From Paenibacillus sp. UNC451MF (lineage in GTDB: Bacteria > Bacillota > Bacilli > Paenibacillales > NBRC-103111): 64,000 nucleotides of DNA. This document shows positions 15,681 to 24,190 of the stretch, in pieces; position 1 is the stretch's first letter, and every line of letters starts with the position of its first letter. Below the pieces are notes generated by a model. That model searched no databases. It was given only the letters and a program-made list of their open reading frames with translations, and was not told where the DNA came from. Location of the stretch: positions 248,001-312,000 of the forward strand of contig NZ_JMLS01000002.1 of NCBI RefSeq assembly GCF_000686845.1. Reading direction: 5' to 3'. The position numbers and the translations under genes were made by a program.

Positions 15681-17513
15681 ATGATCGAAGTAGCTGCTAA
15701 ATTCGCAAGGCCTCAGCTGGCAGATTGCATCCCTGACCTGGTTGCTTTCTCTAGAGGAGATAAAAATGCGACGCTGTTCATCCGTAACGGTAGTCTGGTT
15801 AACGTTGTTTCAGGCGAAATTTTGTCCAATATGTGCGTAGCCGTCGTCGGCACTCGTATCGCCTATGTAGGCCCTTACGTCGAGGGAATGATCGGAGAGA
15901 CAACCAAGGTCATAGAGGCGGAAGGTAAATATATTGCTCCCGGCTTGTTGGACGGGCACTGCCATATTGAGAGCAGCTTGTTATCCGTAACGGAGTTTGC
16001 CAATGGGGTACTTCCACTTGGAACTACCGGCGGCTTCTTTGATGCACACGAAATATCGAACGTCCTCGGCCTGCCTGGCCTCCGAATTATGCTGGACGAA
16101 GCGAGACAGACGCCTATGGCGGCTTATATGCAGGTAGCCTCTTGCGTCCCTTCAACCACTCCTGATTTCGAAACATCAGGTGCGGAATTCGGACCGGAGG
16201 AAGTGGCCGAAGCGTTAAGCTGGGGGCCAGACATGATCGCGCTTGGAGAGGTTATGAACTTCCCTGGCGTCGTATATGGCGATCCCAAGATGATCGGTGA
16301 AATTCAAGCGACACTGCGCGCTGGCAAAGTAGTCGACGGCCATTATACATGGCCTTCCAATGATTCAAGGCTTGCCGCCTATGCGGCTGCCGGTGTATCC
16401 GGATGCCACGAGAGCGTCACGAAAGAAGACGTTATAGCGCGTGTAAGACTTGGCATGTACGCCAAGATGCGCCGCGGATCGGCGTGGCATGATGTCGCCG
16501 CTACCATTAAGGCACATACGGAGCAAGGGATTGACTCACGCCGCATGATTCTTGTGTCGGACGACCGGATTTGCAGCTCCTTAAAAGAAGAAGGGCATAT
16601 GAATTTCATCGTAAGACATGCCATTCAGCAAGGAGTTAAGCCGGTCACCGCCTTCCAAATGGCGACCTTGAACACGGCAGAGCGATTCGGTGTTGCGAGA
16701 GATGTCGGCTCGGTAACACCGGGCACGATTGCCGATATTATCCTTCTCGACGGAAACCTGGCCGACGTTAACGTTGTTATGACGATCGCCCGAGGCGAAG
16801 TGGTAGCTGAGAACGGTGCAATGACGCTGGAGCTGACTCCATTCGACTATCCCGAATACGCGGTTAACTCGGTTAAGATCGGGAAGACGCTCACGCCTTC
16901 CGATTTTGAAATTAAAACACCGGTTTCGGCAGGGACCATCAAAACAAGGGTAGCGGTCGTTAGAGAAAATCACGTAGAGACAGAAGAAATATTCGTCGAT
17001 GTGCCTGTCAAAGACGGTAAGCTGCAAATCAATCCTGAGAGCACATTGTGCAAGATGGCTTTGTTCGAGCGCCATGGCAAAACTGGCGGTTCGGCCATAG
17101 GTGTCGTAGGCAATATCGGCTTCGATCAGCCGGCAGCCATTGCCATGACTGTAGCTCACGATAGCCACAACGTGCTGATCATCGGCAATGACGATGCGTT
17201 GATGGCCAAAGCGGCCAATTCCGTCATTGGCATGCAGGGCGGTATCGCGGTTGCAACGAATACCGATATCGTCGAGCTGCCGCTTCGGCTGGCGGGATTA
17301 ATGTCGACAGAGCCGTATGAGACCGTCGTCAAGCAATCCATTGACATCAACCATGCGTTGGTGAAGGCTGGCTGCACGATGAACTATGCATTCATGACCT
17401 TGTCGCTGCTTGCGCTTGTGGTCATCCCGACGCTGCACATCTCGGATACGGGCTTGATTCGGATTTCAGATGCCGGGTTTGAGAAGGTATCCTTGTTCGC
17501 GGACGAAGCTTAA
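15681..17513 (+). CDS. ade: Adenine deaminase
   Basis: Converts adenine to hypoxanthine and ammonia in purine salvage. The 610-aa amidohydrolase has PGLLDGHCHIESS near 90 (metal-binding His pair), GEVMNFPGV near 186, DGHYTW near 222 and a late DDR/GHM block. The C-terminal domain with GGSAIGVVGNIGFDQPAA and GCTMNYAFMTLSLL is typical of this family. I start at ATG 15681, with GGTGAGGTGG upstream; the GTG at 15663 is inside that ribosome site. Monocistronic, with a terminator four bases past the stop. No purine riboswitch was seen upstream. Confidence 0.93.
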   Translation: MIEVAAKFARPQLADCIPDLVAFSRGDKNATLFIRNGSLVNVVSGEILSNMCVAVVGTRIAYVGPYVEGMIGETTKVIEAEGKYIAPGLLDGHCHIESSLLSVTEFANGVLPLGTTGGFFDAHEISNVLGLPGLRIMLDEARQTPMAAYMQVASCVPSTTPDFETSGAEFGPEEVAEALSWGPDMIALGEVMNFPGVVYGDPKMIGEIQATLRAGKVVDGHYTWPSNDSRLAAYAAAGVSGCHESVTKEDVIARVRLGMYAKMRRGSAWHDVAATIKAHTEQGIDSRRMILVSDDRICSSLKEEGHMNFIVRHAIQQGVKPVTAFQMATLNTAERFGVARDVGSVTPGTIADIILLDGNLADVNVVMTIARGEVVAENGAMTLELTPFDYPEYAVNSVKIGKTLTPSDFEIKTPVSAGTIKTRVAVVRENHVETEEIFVDVPVKDGKLQINPESTLCKMALFERHGKTGGSAIGVVGNIGFDQPAAIAMTVAHDSHNVLIIGNDDALMAKAANSVIGMQGGIAVATNTDIVELPLRLAGLMSTEPYETVVKQSIDINHALVKAGCTMNYAFMTLSLLALVVIPTLHISDTGLIRISDAGFEKVSLFADEA

Positions 17514-17520
17514 GAAATAA

Positions 17521-17555
17521 AAATAGCGGAGGGCTTCATGCCTCCGCTATTTTTT
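17521..17555. terminator. Bidirectional terminator between ade and the MetE-like gene
   Basis: AAATAGCGGAGG/CCTCCGCTATTT stem with a seven-base loop and T-runs both ways. It overlaps the original stop codon of the convergent gene. Confidence 0.92.
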
Positions 17556-18690
17556 ATTTCCAAATCTCGTCCGTGATTTCTTTAATAAAAGCAAGCTTAC
17601 TCCACTGCTGCTCCTCGGTCAAAATATTGCCCTCCTCGGTAGAAGCAAATCCGCATTGAGGACTAAGGCAAATGTGGTCGATATCGACGTATTGTGCCGC
17701 TTCCTTAATGCGGCCTATGATTTCCTGCTTATCTTCAAGCTAGCCGAACTTGGAGGAATGAAGTCCGAGCACAACCTGCCGGTCATTCGCAAATCTAAGC
17801 GGCGCAAAGTCTCCTGCACGATCCGTATCAAATTCCAGATAATATGCGCTGATATGATCTATTCCGAACAGAGTTTCCGCTACAGGCTCATATCCGCCTG
17901 AGGATGCCCATGTGGAATGATAATTCCCTCGGCAAACGTGAGCCGTGATGATCAGGTCTTCTGGAAGACCTGCTATCGCTTGCTCATTAACACGAGCGTA
18001 CAGCTTGGCTATCCCGGCAGCATCGATCCCCTCCTGCTGTCTCGCTTCCCAGTAGTTCTTATCGCACAGCATCCCCCAAGTGCAATCATCCAGCTGGAGG
18101 CTGCGGCAGCCCGCTTCATAGAAAGCGAGGATCGCAGCTTTGTAGGCTTTTGCGATATCCTGAACCAGCTCATCTGTGTTGCTGTAGCAAGCTTCGGTGC
18201 TCGCTTTGTTCTCGCCCCGCTGAAGCTCTGCCAAAAACTGAGCAGGAGACGGTATGGTCTGACGGGCGATCACTCCATCGCCGGCAGCGTTCTTCAAGAA
18301 CTTGAAATGCTCCACGAAGGGATGATGGGAAAATCCGATTTTCCCTGACAGCCGTGCGGTTTCAGCTCTTGTCTCTTCCCCTTGAAACCGATAGCCGCTT
18401 TCAGTGGTGACCTTCTCTACACCATCAAGCCCCCACATAAAGTCAAGATGCCACCAGGAGCGTCTGAATTCACCGTCCGTCACGGCCCGCAGCCCTACTA
18501 ATTTTTGTTTCTCAACTAGCTTGATGATTTCCCGATCTTCTACTTCTTTTAGCTCGTCTGCCGAAATTTCATGGTTCACAAACCGAGCTCTCGCTTCTTT
18601 GAGCGCCTGAGGGCGCAGAAAACTGCCGACCATATCATGTCTAAACGGGGTTACGGTCCTTTGCTTCGCACTTTCAAACGGATTGCTCAT
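17554..18690 (-). pseudogene. MetE-like cobalamin-independent methionine synthase (YxjG/YxjH type), interrupted by in-frame TAG
   Basis: From ATG 18690 (GGGAGAGGG upstream) the frame gives 316 aa ending HSSKFG, then TAG at 17742-17740. It then continues in the same frame for 61 more codons to TAA at 17554, for a 378-aa total, the family's usual length. The continuation reads LEDKQEIIGRIKEAAQ and later ICLSPQCGFASTEEGN, a classic MetE C-terminus. Zinc-ligand positions H and C (HVC) and E (YYLEF) precede the stop; the last ligand, the Cys of SPQCGF, follows it. The truncated product should therefore be inactive. A GAG or AAG codon changed to TAG is the simplest cause; sequencing error or read-through remain possible. 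Confidence 0.88.
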
Positions 18691-18754
18691 TGTATCCCTC
18701 TCCCTTAGCCTCTAAATATCGAATTCGCTAAAAGAAAGATAACATACCTCACCC

Positions 18755-18783
18755 GTTATACTGTAACTCCAAATTACTATAAC
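18755..18783. promoter_or_regulatory. Dyad upstream of the MetE-like gene, candidate LysR-regulator site
   Basis: GTTATACTGTAA and TTACTATAAC form an imperfect dyad centred near 18769, 70 bases before the MetE-like start and downstream of the LysR gene. A second small palindrome (TATAGC/GCTATA) lies at 18788-18804. Location fits an activator site; no consensus was available to compare. Confidence 0.35.
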
Positions 18784-18810
18784 TAGCTATAGCCTCAAGC
18801 TATAACAGCT

Positions 18811-19716
18811 CTAAGAGCCTGAAATGGCTTGGTGCAGAGCTTCAATATAAGCCAGAGCGAGCTTGGAAAGCGCAGCATTCTTATGGCAGATCCAACCGAC
18901 ACGTATCGTTTCGTCACAAGCCAAAGGGACAGGAATAATCTCATTCCCGTTCAAATCAGCGCTCAGCACCCCGGTAGAAATCGTATAGCCGTTCAGTCCT
19001 ATCAGTAAATTGAATAGCGTTGCTCTATCATTCACGCGAATGCTTTTGGGATGCGATAGCGTGCTCAAAATCTCTTCGGAGAAATGAAATGAGTTGTATT
19101 CGCCCTGCTCAAAGGACAGGTAAGGGTAGTCCTGAAGCTGATCGATCGTCACGACAGACTGCTTAGCGAGTGGATTTTGAACACTTATAAAAATATGCGG
19201 CTTCGCCGTAAACAAGCCTGTGAATTGTAAATTGGCGTCTTTCAGCAGCCGGTTAATCACTTTGGCGTTGAATTCGTTGAGATATAGAATACCTATTTCA
19301 CTGCGCTGGCTTTTGACATCTTGAATAATTTCGTGTGTCTTGGTTTCACGCAGCGCCAATTCATATTCGTCATGACCGTATTCGCGAACGAGGTTTACAA
19401 ACGCGTTGACCGCAAACGCATAATGCTGGGTTGATACCGAAAAATGCTGCGGCGACGGCTTCGCATTCAAATACCGTCCCTCCAGCAGCTCTGCCTGCTC
19501 AATCACCTGCCGGGCATAGCCGAGAAATTCGGCACCTTCTTTGGAAAGGGAGATCCCCTTATTCGTTCGCTCGAAAATCGTAATCCGAATTTCTTCCTCC
19601 AGATCCTTTATCGCGTTGGACAGACTTGGCTGGGATATAAACAGGCGCTTAGCCGCTTCGTTCATGGACCCCCGGTTAGCAACCTCAATCACATATTTCA
19701 ACTGCTGCAGCGTCAA
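18811..19716 (-). CDS. LysR-family transcriptional regulator (probable regulator of the MetE-like gene)
   Basis: The 301-aa product has a typical winged helix at 1-60 (NRGSMNEAAKRLFISQPSLS, residues 14-33) and a periplasmic-binding-like effector domain from about 90 to 295. Translation starts at TTG 19716, eight bases after GGAGAGG; there is no suitable ATG. It is encoded directly upstream of, and in the same direction as, the MetE-like gene. A role in sulfur-amino-acid control is inferred from that alone. Confidence 0.85.
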   Translation of the reverse strand: MTLQQLKYVIEVANRGSMNEAAKRLFISQPSLSNAIKDLEEEIRITIFERTNKGISLSKEGAEFLGYARQVIEQAELLEGRYLNAKPSPQHFSVSTQHYAFAVNAFVNLVREYGHDEYELALRETKTHEIIQDVKSQRSEIGILYLNEFNAKVINRLLKDANLQFTGLFTAKPHIFISVQNPLAKQSVVTIDQLQDYPYLSFEQGEYNSFHFSEEILSTLSHPKSIRVNDRATLFNLLIGLNGYTISTGVLSADLNGNEIIPVPLACDETIRVGWICHKNAALSKLALAYIEALHQAISGS

Positions 19717-19742
19717 TGTTTAATCCTCTCCCATCCTTAATT

Positions 19743-20219
19743 TTATTTAACTTGAATCACTTGTCCGCCGGTCATAGCAACCAAAGCATCAGGCGTTAGT
19801 TCAAAGACAGCCTTGGGATGTCCCGCTGCGGCCCATAAGGTTTTGAATTGGAAAAGGTCCTCATCAATAAAAGTTACGATCTTTTCATTATGCCCGATCG
19901 GAGCAACTCCGCCAATAACAAAGCCGGTCCGTTCACGGACAAAATCCGCGTCCGCCTTGCCGAGCTTATCATCGATAAGGCTAGCGATCTGTTTTTCATT
20001 GACGCGGTTCACTCCGCTGGCAACAACCAAAAGCGGCTTATCGGAGCCCTTGAGCCGAAAAATGATCGATTTCGCTATTTGCGCCACCTCGCAGCCTATG
20101 GCATCGGCGGCTTCCTGAGCGGTTCGAGCACTGTCAGGCAGCTCCACTACCTGATTCCTGTATCCCTGCTCCGTCAGCAAGTTCTGAATCCGCTGAGCGC
20201 TTTCCTTTAACGCATTCAT
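19743..20219 (-). CDS. YbaK/EbsC-family aminoacyl-tRNA deacylase
   Basis: The 158-aa protein is a free-standing YbaK/ProX editing domain: AAQEAADAIG-like helix, QIAKSIIFRL near 47 (conserved Lys), VVASGVNRVNEKQ near 65, GGVAPIGH near 103 and AAGHPKAVFEL near 131. Such proteins hydrolyse mischarged tRNA such as Cys-tRNA(Pro) (known). GGAGG precedes the start. The gene is 27 bases upstream of the LysR gene on the same strand and may be cotranscribed with it. Confidence 0.88.
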   Translation of the reverse strand: MNALKESAQRIQNLLTEQGYRNQVVELPDSARTAQEAADAIGCEVAQIAKSIIFRLKGSDKPLLVVASGVNRVNEKQIASLIDDKLGKADADFVRERTGFVIGGVAPIGHNEKIVTFIDEDLFQFKTLWAAAGHPKAVFELTPDALVAMTGGQVIQVK

Positions 20220-20316
20220 TCTTTATTCCCTCCGTTCCTTCCTTCATCGCAATGCAGCTCCTCATGAGGAGGGGACCTCAGAAAAATCCGGGTCCCTCAT
20301 ACAGCCATGAGTTAGG

Positions 20317-21852
20317 TTACTCTCTTGCCATATCATCCAGCAGAGCGCCGTTAACGGCATTCAAAAATGCATTTGCGCTGGCTTTAATAATATCGGTGTC
20401 CATCGCACGGCCGGAGTACGTTTTCCCTTCATATTGGATACGGATATTAACGCGGCCGATAGCTTCCTTACCTCTCGACAAACTGTTAATTTTATAATCC
20501 TTGAGTTGAACGTCCATTCCCACCAAAGCTTTAATAACGCTGTACAAAGCATCAATCGGACCGTCCCCAACCTCACTGCCTTTCAGAATCTCGGAGCCTT
20601 TTTTCAGCTTGACGGTTGCTGTAGGGTACAGATCATTCGTCACGACTTGAAACGATTCCAGCTCATACAGCTGCTTATCCGTTTCACTTACCGTGCGGTG
20701 ATTGGTCACCAAGTAAAACACATCGTGGTCGTACACTTCTTTTTTGGCATCGGCCAAGGTGAGAAATTTTTGGAACAGCTGTTCAAAATCCTCCGTATCA
20801 CTCGTATCGAAGCCCATCTTTTCGACCGCATTCTTGAAAGCATGACGGCCGGAACGGGCTGTAAGAATCAGTTCCATGCTTTCAGCCCCGACATCCTCAG
20901 GGGACATGATTTCATAAACCTGCTTATCCTTAAGCAGTCCGTCTTGATGAATACCTGAAGAGTGGGCAAAGGCGTTCTCGCCGGTAATCGCTTTGTTCAC
21001 CTGTACATCCAATCCTGTCAAATGAGTGACCAGTCTAGACGTTCTCAGAAGCTCTTTTGTCTGAATCCCGGTATAAGCGTTGAAGGAGCTCTCTCTTACT
21101 TTCAAGCCCATCACGACTTCTTCCAGCGAGGCGTTGCCGGCACGTTCCCCCAAGCCGTTAATGGTGCATTCGACTTTGTCCGCCCCGTTCTTGATCGCGC
21201 TGAGCGTATTGGCCGTTGCCAGCCCCAAATCGTTATGACAATGAACGCTGAGAATCACTTTGTCGTTCAAATTTTTCAACCGGTCGTTAATTCTGCGAAT
21301 CAGATCCCCGAATTCATCAGGAACGGCAAAGCCCACGGTATCTGGCACGTTAATCATCGTTGCCCCCGCTTTAACAACGGATTCGATCGTTTTCCACAAA
21401 TATTCGAAATCCGATCTCGACGCATCCTCCGTGGAGTACTGGACATAAGGCAGCAGCGTCTTGGCATATTTGACCGCTTCCACTCCCATTTCCATAACGG
21501 CTTCCTTGGAGCGGTTGAACTTCTTTTCCACATGGATGTTCGAGGTGCCGAGAACGATATGGATGAGCGGCTTTTGCGCCGCCTTAATGCTCTCATATAC
21601 GGCGTCGATATCGCTTCGAACAGCCCGCGCAAGCGCGGTGATCGATACGCTATCCCCAACGGTACGGGCGATTTCCTCTACTGCTTGAAAATCTCCCTGA
21701 GAAGAAGCCGGAAAGCCTGCTTCAATAATATCTACATTAAGCCGTTTTAATTGCTGGGCTATTTCTATTTTTTGGTGCATATTCAACTTGGCTCCAGGAA
21801 CTTGCTCTCCATCACGCAGTGTGGTGTCCAATACAATAATTTTACGGTTCAT
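20317..21852 (-). CDS. leuA: 2-isopropylmalate synthase
   Basis: Condenses acetyl-CoA with 2-ketoisovalerate, the first committed step of leucine synthesis. The 511-aa product has the DRE-TIM signature VLDTTLRDGEQ near 6, the HCHNDLGLA block near 205, NGLGERAGNASLEE near 238, FAHSSGIHQDG near 292 and a C-terminal allosteric domain that binds leucine. AGGAGG is only two bases from ATG 21858 but eight from ATG 21852, so I choose the latter. It stands without other leu genes in view, and is controlled by the T-box leader directly upstream. Confidence 0.95.
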   Translation of the reverse strand: MNRKIIVLDTTLRDGEQVPGAKLNMHQKIEIAQQLKRLNVDIIEAGFPASSQGDFQAVEEIARTVGDSVSITALARAVRSDIDAVYESIKAAQKPLIHIVLGTSNIHVEKKFNRSKEAVMEMGVEAVKYAKTLLPYVQYSTEDASRSDFEYLWKTIESVVKAGATMINVPDTVGFAVPDEFGDLIRRINDRLKNLNDKVILSVHCHNDLGLATANTLSAIKNGADKVECTINGLGERAGNASLEEVVMGLKVRESSFNAYTGIQTKELLRTSRLVTHLTGLDVQVNKAITGENAFAHSSGIHQDGLLKDKQVYEIMSPEDVGAESMELILTARSGRHAFKNAVEKMGFDTSDTEDFEQLFQKFLTLADAKKEVYDHDVFYLVTNHRTVSETDKQLYELESFQVVTNDLYPTATVKLKKGSEILKGSEVGDGPIDALYSVIKALVGMDVQLKDYKINSLSRGKEAIGRVNIRIQYEGKTYSGRAMDTDIIKASANAFLNAVNGALLDDMARE

Positions 21853-21907
21853 CTTCATTTCCTCCTAAGCGAAATTTAAATGTATTAATGTATCTATGTG
21901 AAGCGAG

Positions 21908-21934
21908 GTTGGTTAAACCCGGAATTTAACCAAC
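21908..21934 (-). repeat. Perfect 10-bp hairpin between the T-box terminator and leuA
   Basis: GTTGGTTAAA/TTTAACCAAC with a seven-base loop. It begins at the last base of the terminator's U-tract and ends about 40 bases before leuA's ribosome site. It is not part of the standard T-box fold. Confidence 0.85.
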
Positions 21935-22196
21935 AAAAAAACCCCGTCTCTATGTATAGAGACGAGGTTGAACCCGCGGTACCACTCTAATTCATTTCAT
22001 AAGAAATGAGCTCTTTCGATGGCCATCACCATCTATCCCTGTAACGGTGGAACTCCGGCATACCCTACTTATTCAGGCAGCTGTTCATAGACGAGTTCGA
22101 AATGAAGGACACTGCCGCTTCACACCTACCAACGGCTCTCTGAAAGGTCATTTCAATTCTACTATTTCTAATCGTAACATTTGGTTATTGAAATTA
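21934..22196 (-). promoter_or_regulatory. T-box riboswitch (tRNA-Leu), leuA leader
   Basis: The minus strand carries the T-box core GAGTGGTACCGCGGG (21988-21974). Next comes the terminator stem GTCTCTATACATAGAGAC with U-tract (21968-21934), which competes with the antiterminator. Upstream is a stem I region beginning AGAGAGCC; its GAACTCGTC segment offers CTC (22095-22093) as the leucine specifier. Uncharged tRNA-Leu should stabilise the antiterminator and turn leuA on. The specifier assignment is by eye. Confidence 0.92.
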
Positions 22197-22202
22197 ATGG
22201 TT

Positions 22203-22231
22203 ATTATAGGGTATTCGAATAGCTTTGTCAA
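22203..22231 (-). promoter_or_regulatory. Sigma-A promoter of the T-box/leuA transcript
   Basis: Consensus TTGACA (22231-22226), exactly 17 bases, then consensus TATAAT (22208-22203). Confidence 0.93.
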
Positions 22232-22336
22232 TAAACGGATTCAGGATTCTGGAGAAGGCGAACGTTTATGTTTACAGCTGCATACAGTACCCCATAGGGT
22301 CAAACGCCTAAAATCAAATTGAAAGTAGGGAATTAA

Positions 22337-23071
22337 GTGGCCGTATCGTATATGGATTATACTTCTCCATCTGTAACCTTTACTTATGATTTGAGCAACA
22401 ATCAGTTTTTCAAAAAAGATGCCAACAACTATATTAATGCCCTCTCCATTAATCAGCTTAATACATTAGGAAATGTATCTCTGTTGGACATTTTTCTCAG
22501 CACAGGGAACATAGTCGAACCCCACCTTCATCAAAATGCTTCCGAATTGGTCTATTGCATATCAGGAGCCGCTGTTGTCTCCTTGATTAATCCGTTCACG
22601 AAGGAACTGCTTAATTTCCCCATTCAGCCTGGTCAAGTAGCCAACGTGCCTCAGGGCTGGTGGCATTATGAGGTCGCTTCCGTCGACAACACTCATTTAT
22701 TAGCCATATTCGATGCCCCAACTCCGGAATTTATAGGCGGCTCGGATCTGCTGCGTTTAACGCCTGCACACATATGGGCTCGCTCCTATTGCTTAGATGA
22801 GGCAAAAGTAAAGGATACCTTTGCGCCTATTACCCAAACGGTCTTCATCGGTCCGCCGAAGGATTGCGAAAAACATGAAGTCCAAGGTACGAGCGAAAAG
22901 GCAAAGCCCAACTATTCGAAGCCGGTTTATCCGAATCAGGCTAACCCGAACCAGGCTTTCCCGAACCAGCCTAATTCCAGCATGCCGCAGTATCAACAAA
23001 GATATGATTACCCCGGGCAGCAGCCTTACATCGGCAATGGATGGGGATATAATTATAACAACCATATATAA
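22337..23071 (+). CDS. Cupin-domain protein with Asn/Gln/Pro-rich tail
   Basis: Residues about 45-145 form a cupin barrel: GNIVEPHLHQNASELVY carries the His-His-Glu metal motif and GQVANVPQGWWHYEVAS the second motif. This resembles half of an oxalate-decarboxylase-like or germin-like bicupin. Residues 185-244 are a repetitive tail (YPNQANPNQAFPNQPN, QQPYIGNGWGYNY) like those of spore-coat proteins. The start is GTG 22337 with AGTAGGGA upstream; ATG 22352 is an alternative. Enzyme activity is unknown. Followed by its own terminator. Confidence 0.8.
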   Translation: MAVSYMDYTSPSVTFTYDLSNNQFFKKDANNYINALSINQLNTLGNVSLLDIFLSTGNIVEPHLHQNASELVYCISGAAVVSLINPFTKELLNFPIQPGQVANVPQGWWHYEVASVDNTHLLAIFDAPTPEFIGGSDLLRLTPAHIWARSYCLDEAKVKDTFAPITQTVFIGPPKDCEKHEVQGTSEKAKPNYSKPVYPNQANPNQAFPNQPNSSMPQYQQRYDYPGQQPYIGNGWGYNYNNHI

Positions 23072-23097
23072 GGTTGCGGCGTTGCTGCGGCAATTAA

Positions 23098-23145
23098 AAG
23101 ACCATCCTTTGAGCTGCCTCGACAGCTTAGGATGGTCTTATTTTG
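23098..23145 (+). terminator. Terminator of the cupin gene
   Basis: AAGACCATCCT/AGGATGGTCTT stem with a 20-base loop that itself pairs (AGCTG/CAGCT-like), then TATTTT. Confidence 0.9.
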
Positions 23146-23308
23146 ATTCCTGTTACCCTTGAAAAAATCATTGACTCCGCTAACCAAAAAGTTCATGGAC
23201 CGATGCGAGGCTATACATAAACAATATTTAATTGAAGCATAGCCTTGGAAGTTCATCGAGCAAAGCCGAGGGTCTAAAACTCGTGCCTAATAGCTACCTC
23301 CTCCAATC

Positions 23309-23332
23309 AAAACACGCCCAAAGGCGTGTTTT
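23309..23332 (-). terminator. Terminator of the CMD/tautomerase genes
   Basis: AAAACACGCC/GGCGTGTTTT, four-base loop. It overlaps the last bases of the CMD gene. The same ACACGCC stem recurs at 41.4 and 41.65 kb. Confidence 0.85.
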
Positions 23333-23657
23333 ACCCCCTCTCAAATTCCGCTTTAGCAACTTGAATGGCAGACGCGGCGCGCGGCCACCCGACATAGAAA
23401 GCCAGATGCGTTATAGCCTCCATCAGTTCTTCCTCGGTAAGGCCGTTTTCTTTGGCGAGGTTCAGATGATAGGGCAGCTGGTTGGTATGCTCACCGGCAA
23501 CTAATGCAGCTACCGTGACGAGACTCCGCTCCCGTAGAGACAGCTCCTCCCTCCTCCATACGTCTCCGAACAGCACCTCTTCCGAATATTGTACAAACGC
23601 TGGGGTTACATCTCCCATGGTTTCTCTTGCATTCGATATGATCTGTTTATGCTTCAT
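23331..23657 (-). CDS. Carboxymuconolactone decarboxylase (CMD) family protein
   Basis: The 108-aa product has the helical CMD fold: LSLRERSLVTVAALVA near 36, ENGLTEEELMEAITHLAFYVGWP near 67-90. It lacks the CxxC pair of AhpD peroxidase-type members, so a redox role is unlikely. It is encoded 37 bases downstream of the tautomerase gene and probably cotranscribed; a small aromatic-catabolism or detoxification pair is plausible but the substrate is unknown. Confidence 0.85.
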   Translation of the reverse strand: MKHKQIISNARETMGDVTPAFVQYSEEVLFGDVWRREELSLRERSLVTVAALVAGEHTNQLPYHLNLAKENGLTEEELMEAITHLAFYVGWPRAASAIQVAKAEFERG

Positions 23658-23694
23658 TATCCACTCACCCTTTGTACGATTATCTTCGTGCTGC

Positions 23695-24081
23695 TTATGG
23701 AATCATCTGCGCAATGCCTTTTCCGAAGGTCCAATCCTCCAGCTCGGTTTCCACCAGAACAGCGAATACATCTTCTTCTCTAATCCGGCACTCCGCCGAG
23801 AGCAGCCAAGCTAGCTTCTGATAGAACGTTTTTTTCTGCTCCCTGCTTCTTCCTGAAGCTAAAGTAATTTGAATATAGAGCAGCTTATCCGTTCTCGATA
23901 CGTTCAAATAATCAGGACTGTAGTAAAATTCGTTTTTCTTATGGGCGTGAAATACCTGGAAATAATCTTGCTCCGGGACATTGAAATGCTCGATCAGAGC
24001 CCTCATAATGCATCGGCTAATGAGAGGCAAATCCTTTTCCTCATATTGATTTTCCAAATAACTGACTCGTATAAATGGCAT
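23695..24081 (-). CDS. Tautomerase-superfamily protein
   Basis: The 128-aa product begins MPFIRVSYLE, giving the N-terminal proline that acts as general base in 4-oxalocrotonate tautomerases (known). It is twice the size of the 62-aa enzyme, and a second beta-alpha-beta unit begins near residue 68 (DKLLYIQITLASGRSREQK). GGAGG precedes the start. Divergent from a LysR gene whose product is the obvious candidate regulator. Confidence 0.85.
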   Translation of the reverse strand: MPFIRVSYLENQYEEKDLPLISRCIMRALIEHFNVPEQDYFQVFHAHKKNEFYYSPDYLNVSRTDKLLYIQITLASGRSREQKKTFYQKLAWLLSAECRIREEDVFAVLVETELEDWTFGKGIAQMIP

Positions 24082-24190
24082 CCTGTATACCCTCCTCTAT
24101 TCGATAACTAGATTTTACACCTCGAATCTTCATCTGTATAATTGAATTTATTTATAAAATTATTCATTTTTATCGATGGAGTTGAGCAGT

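Noticed and set aside
18691-18810. S-box (SAM) riboswitch before the MetE-like gene
   Set aside because: The gap is only 120 bases and lacks the S-box core and terminator; a LysR site is more likely.
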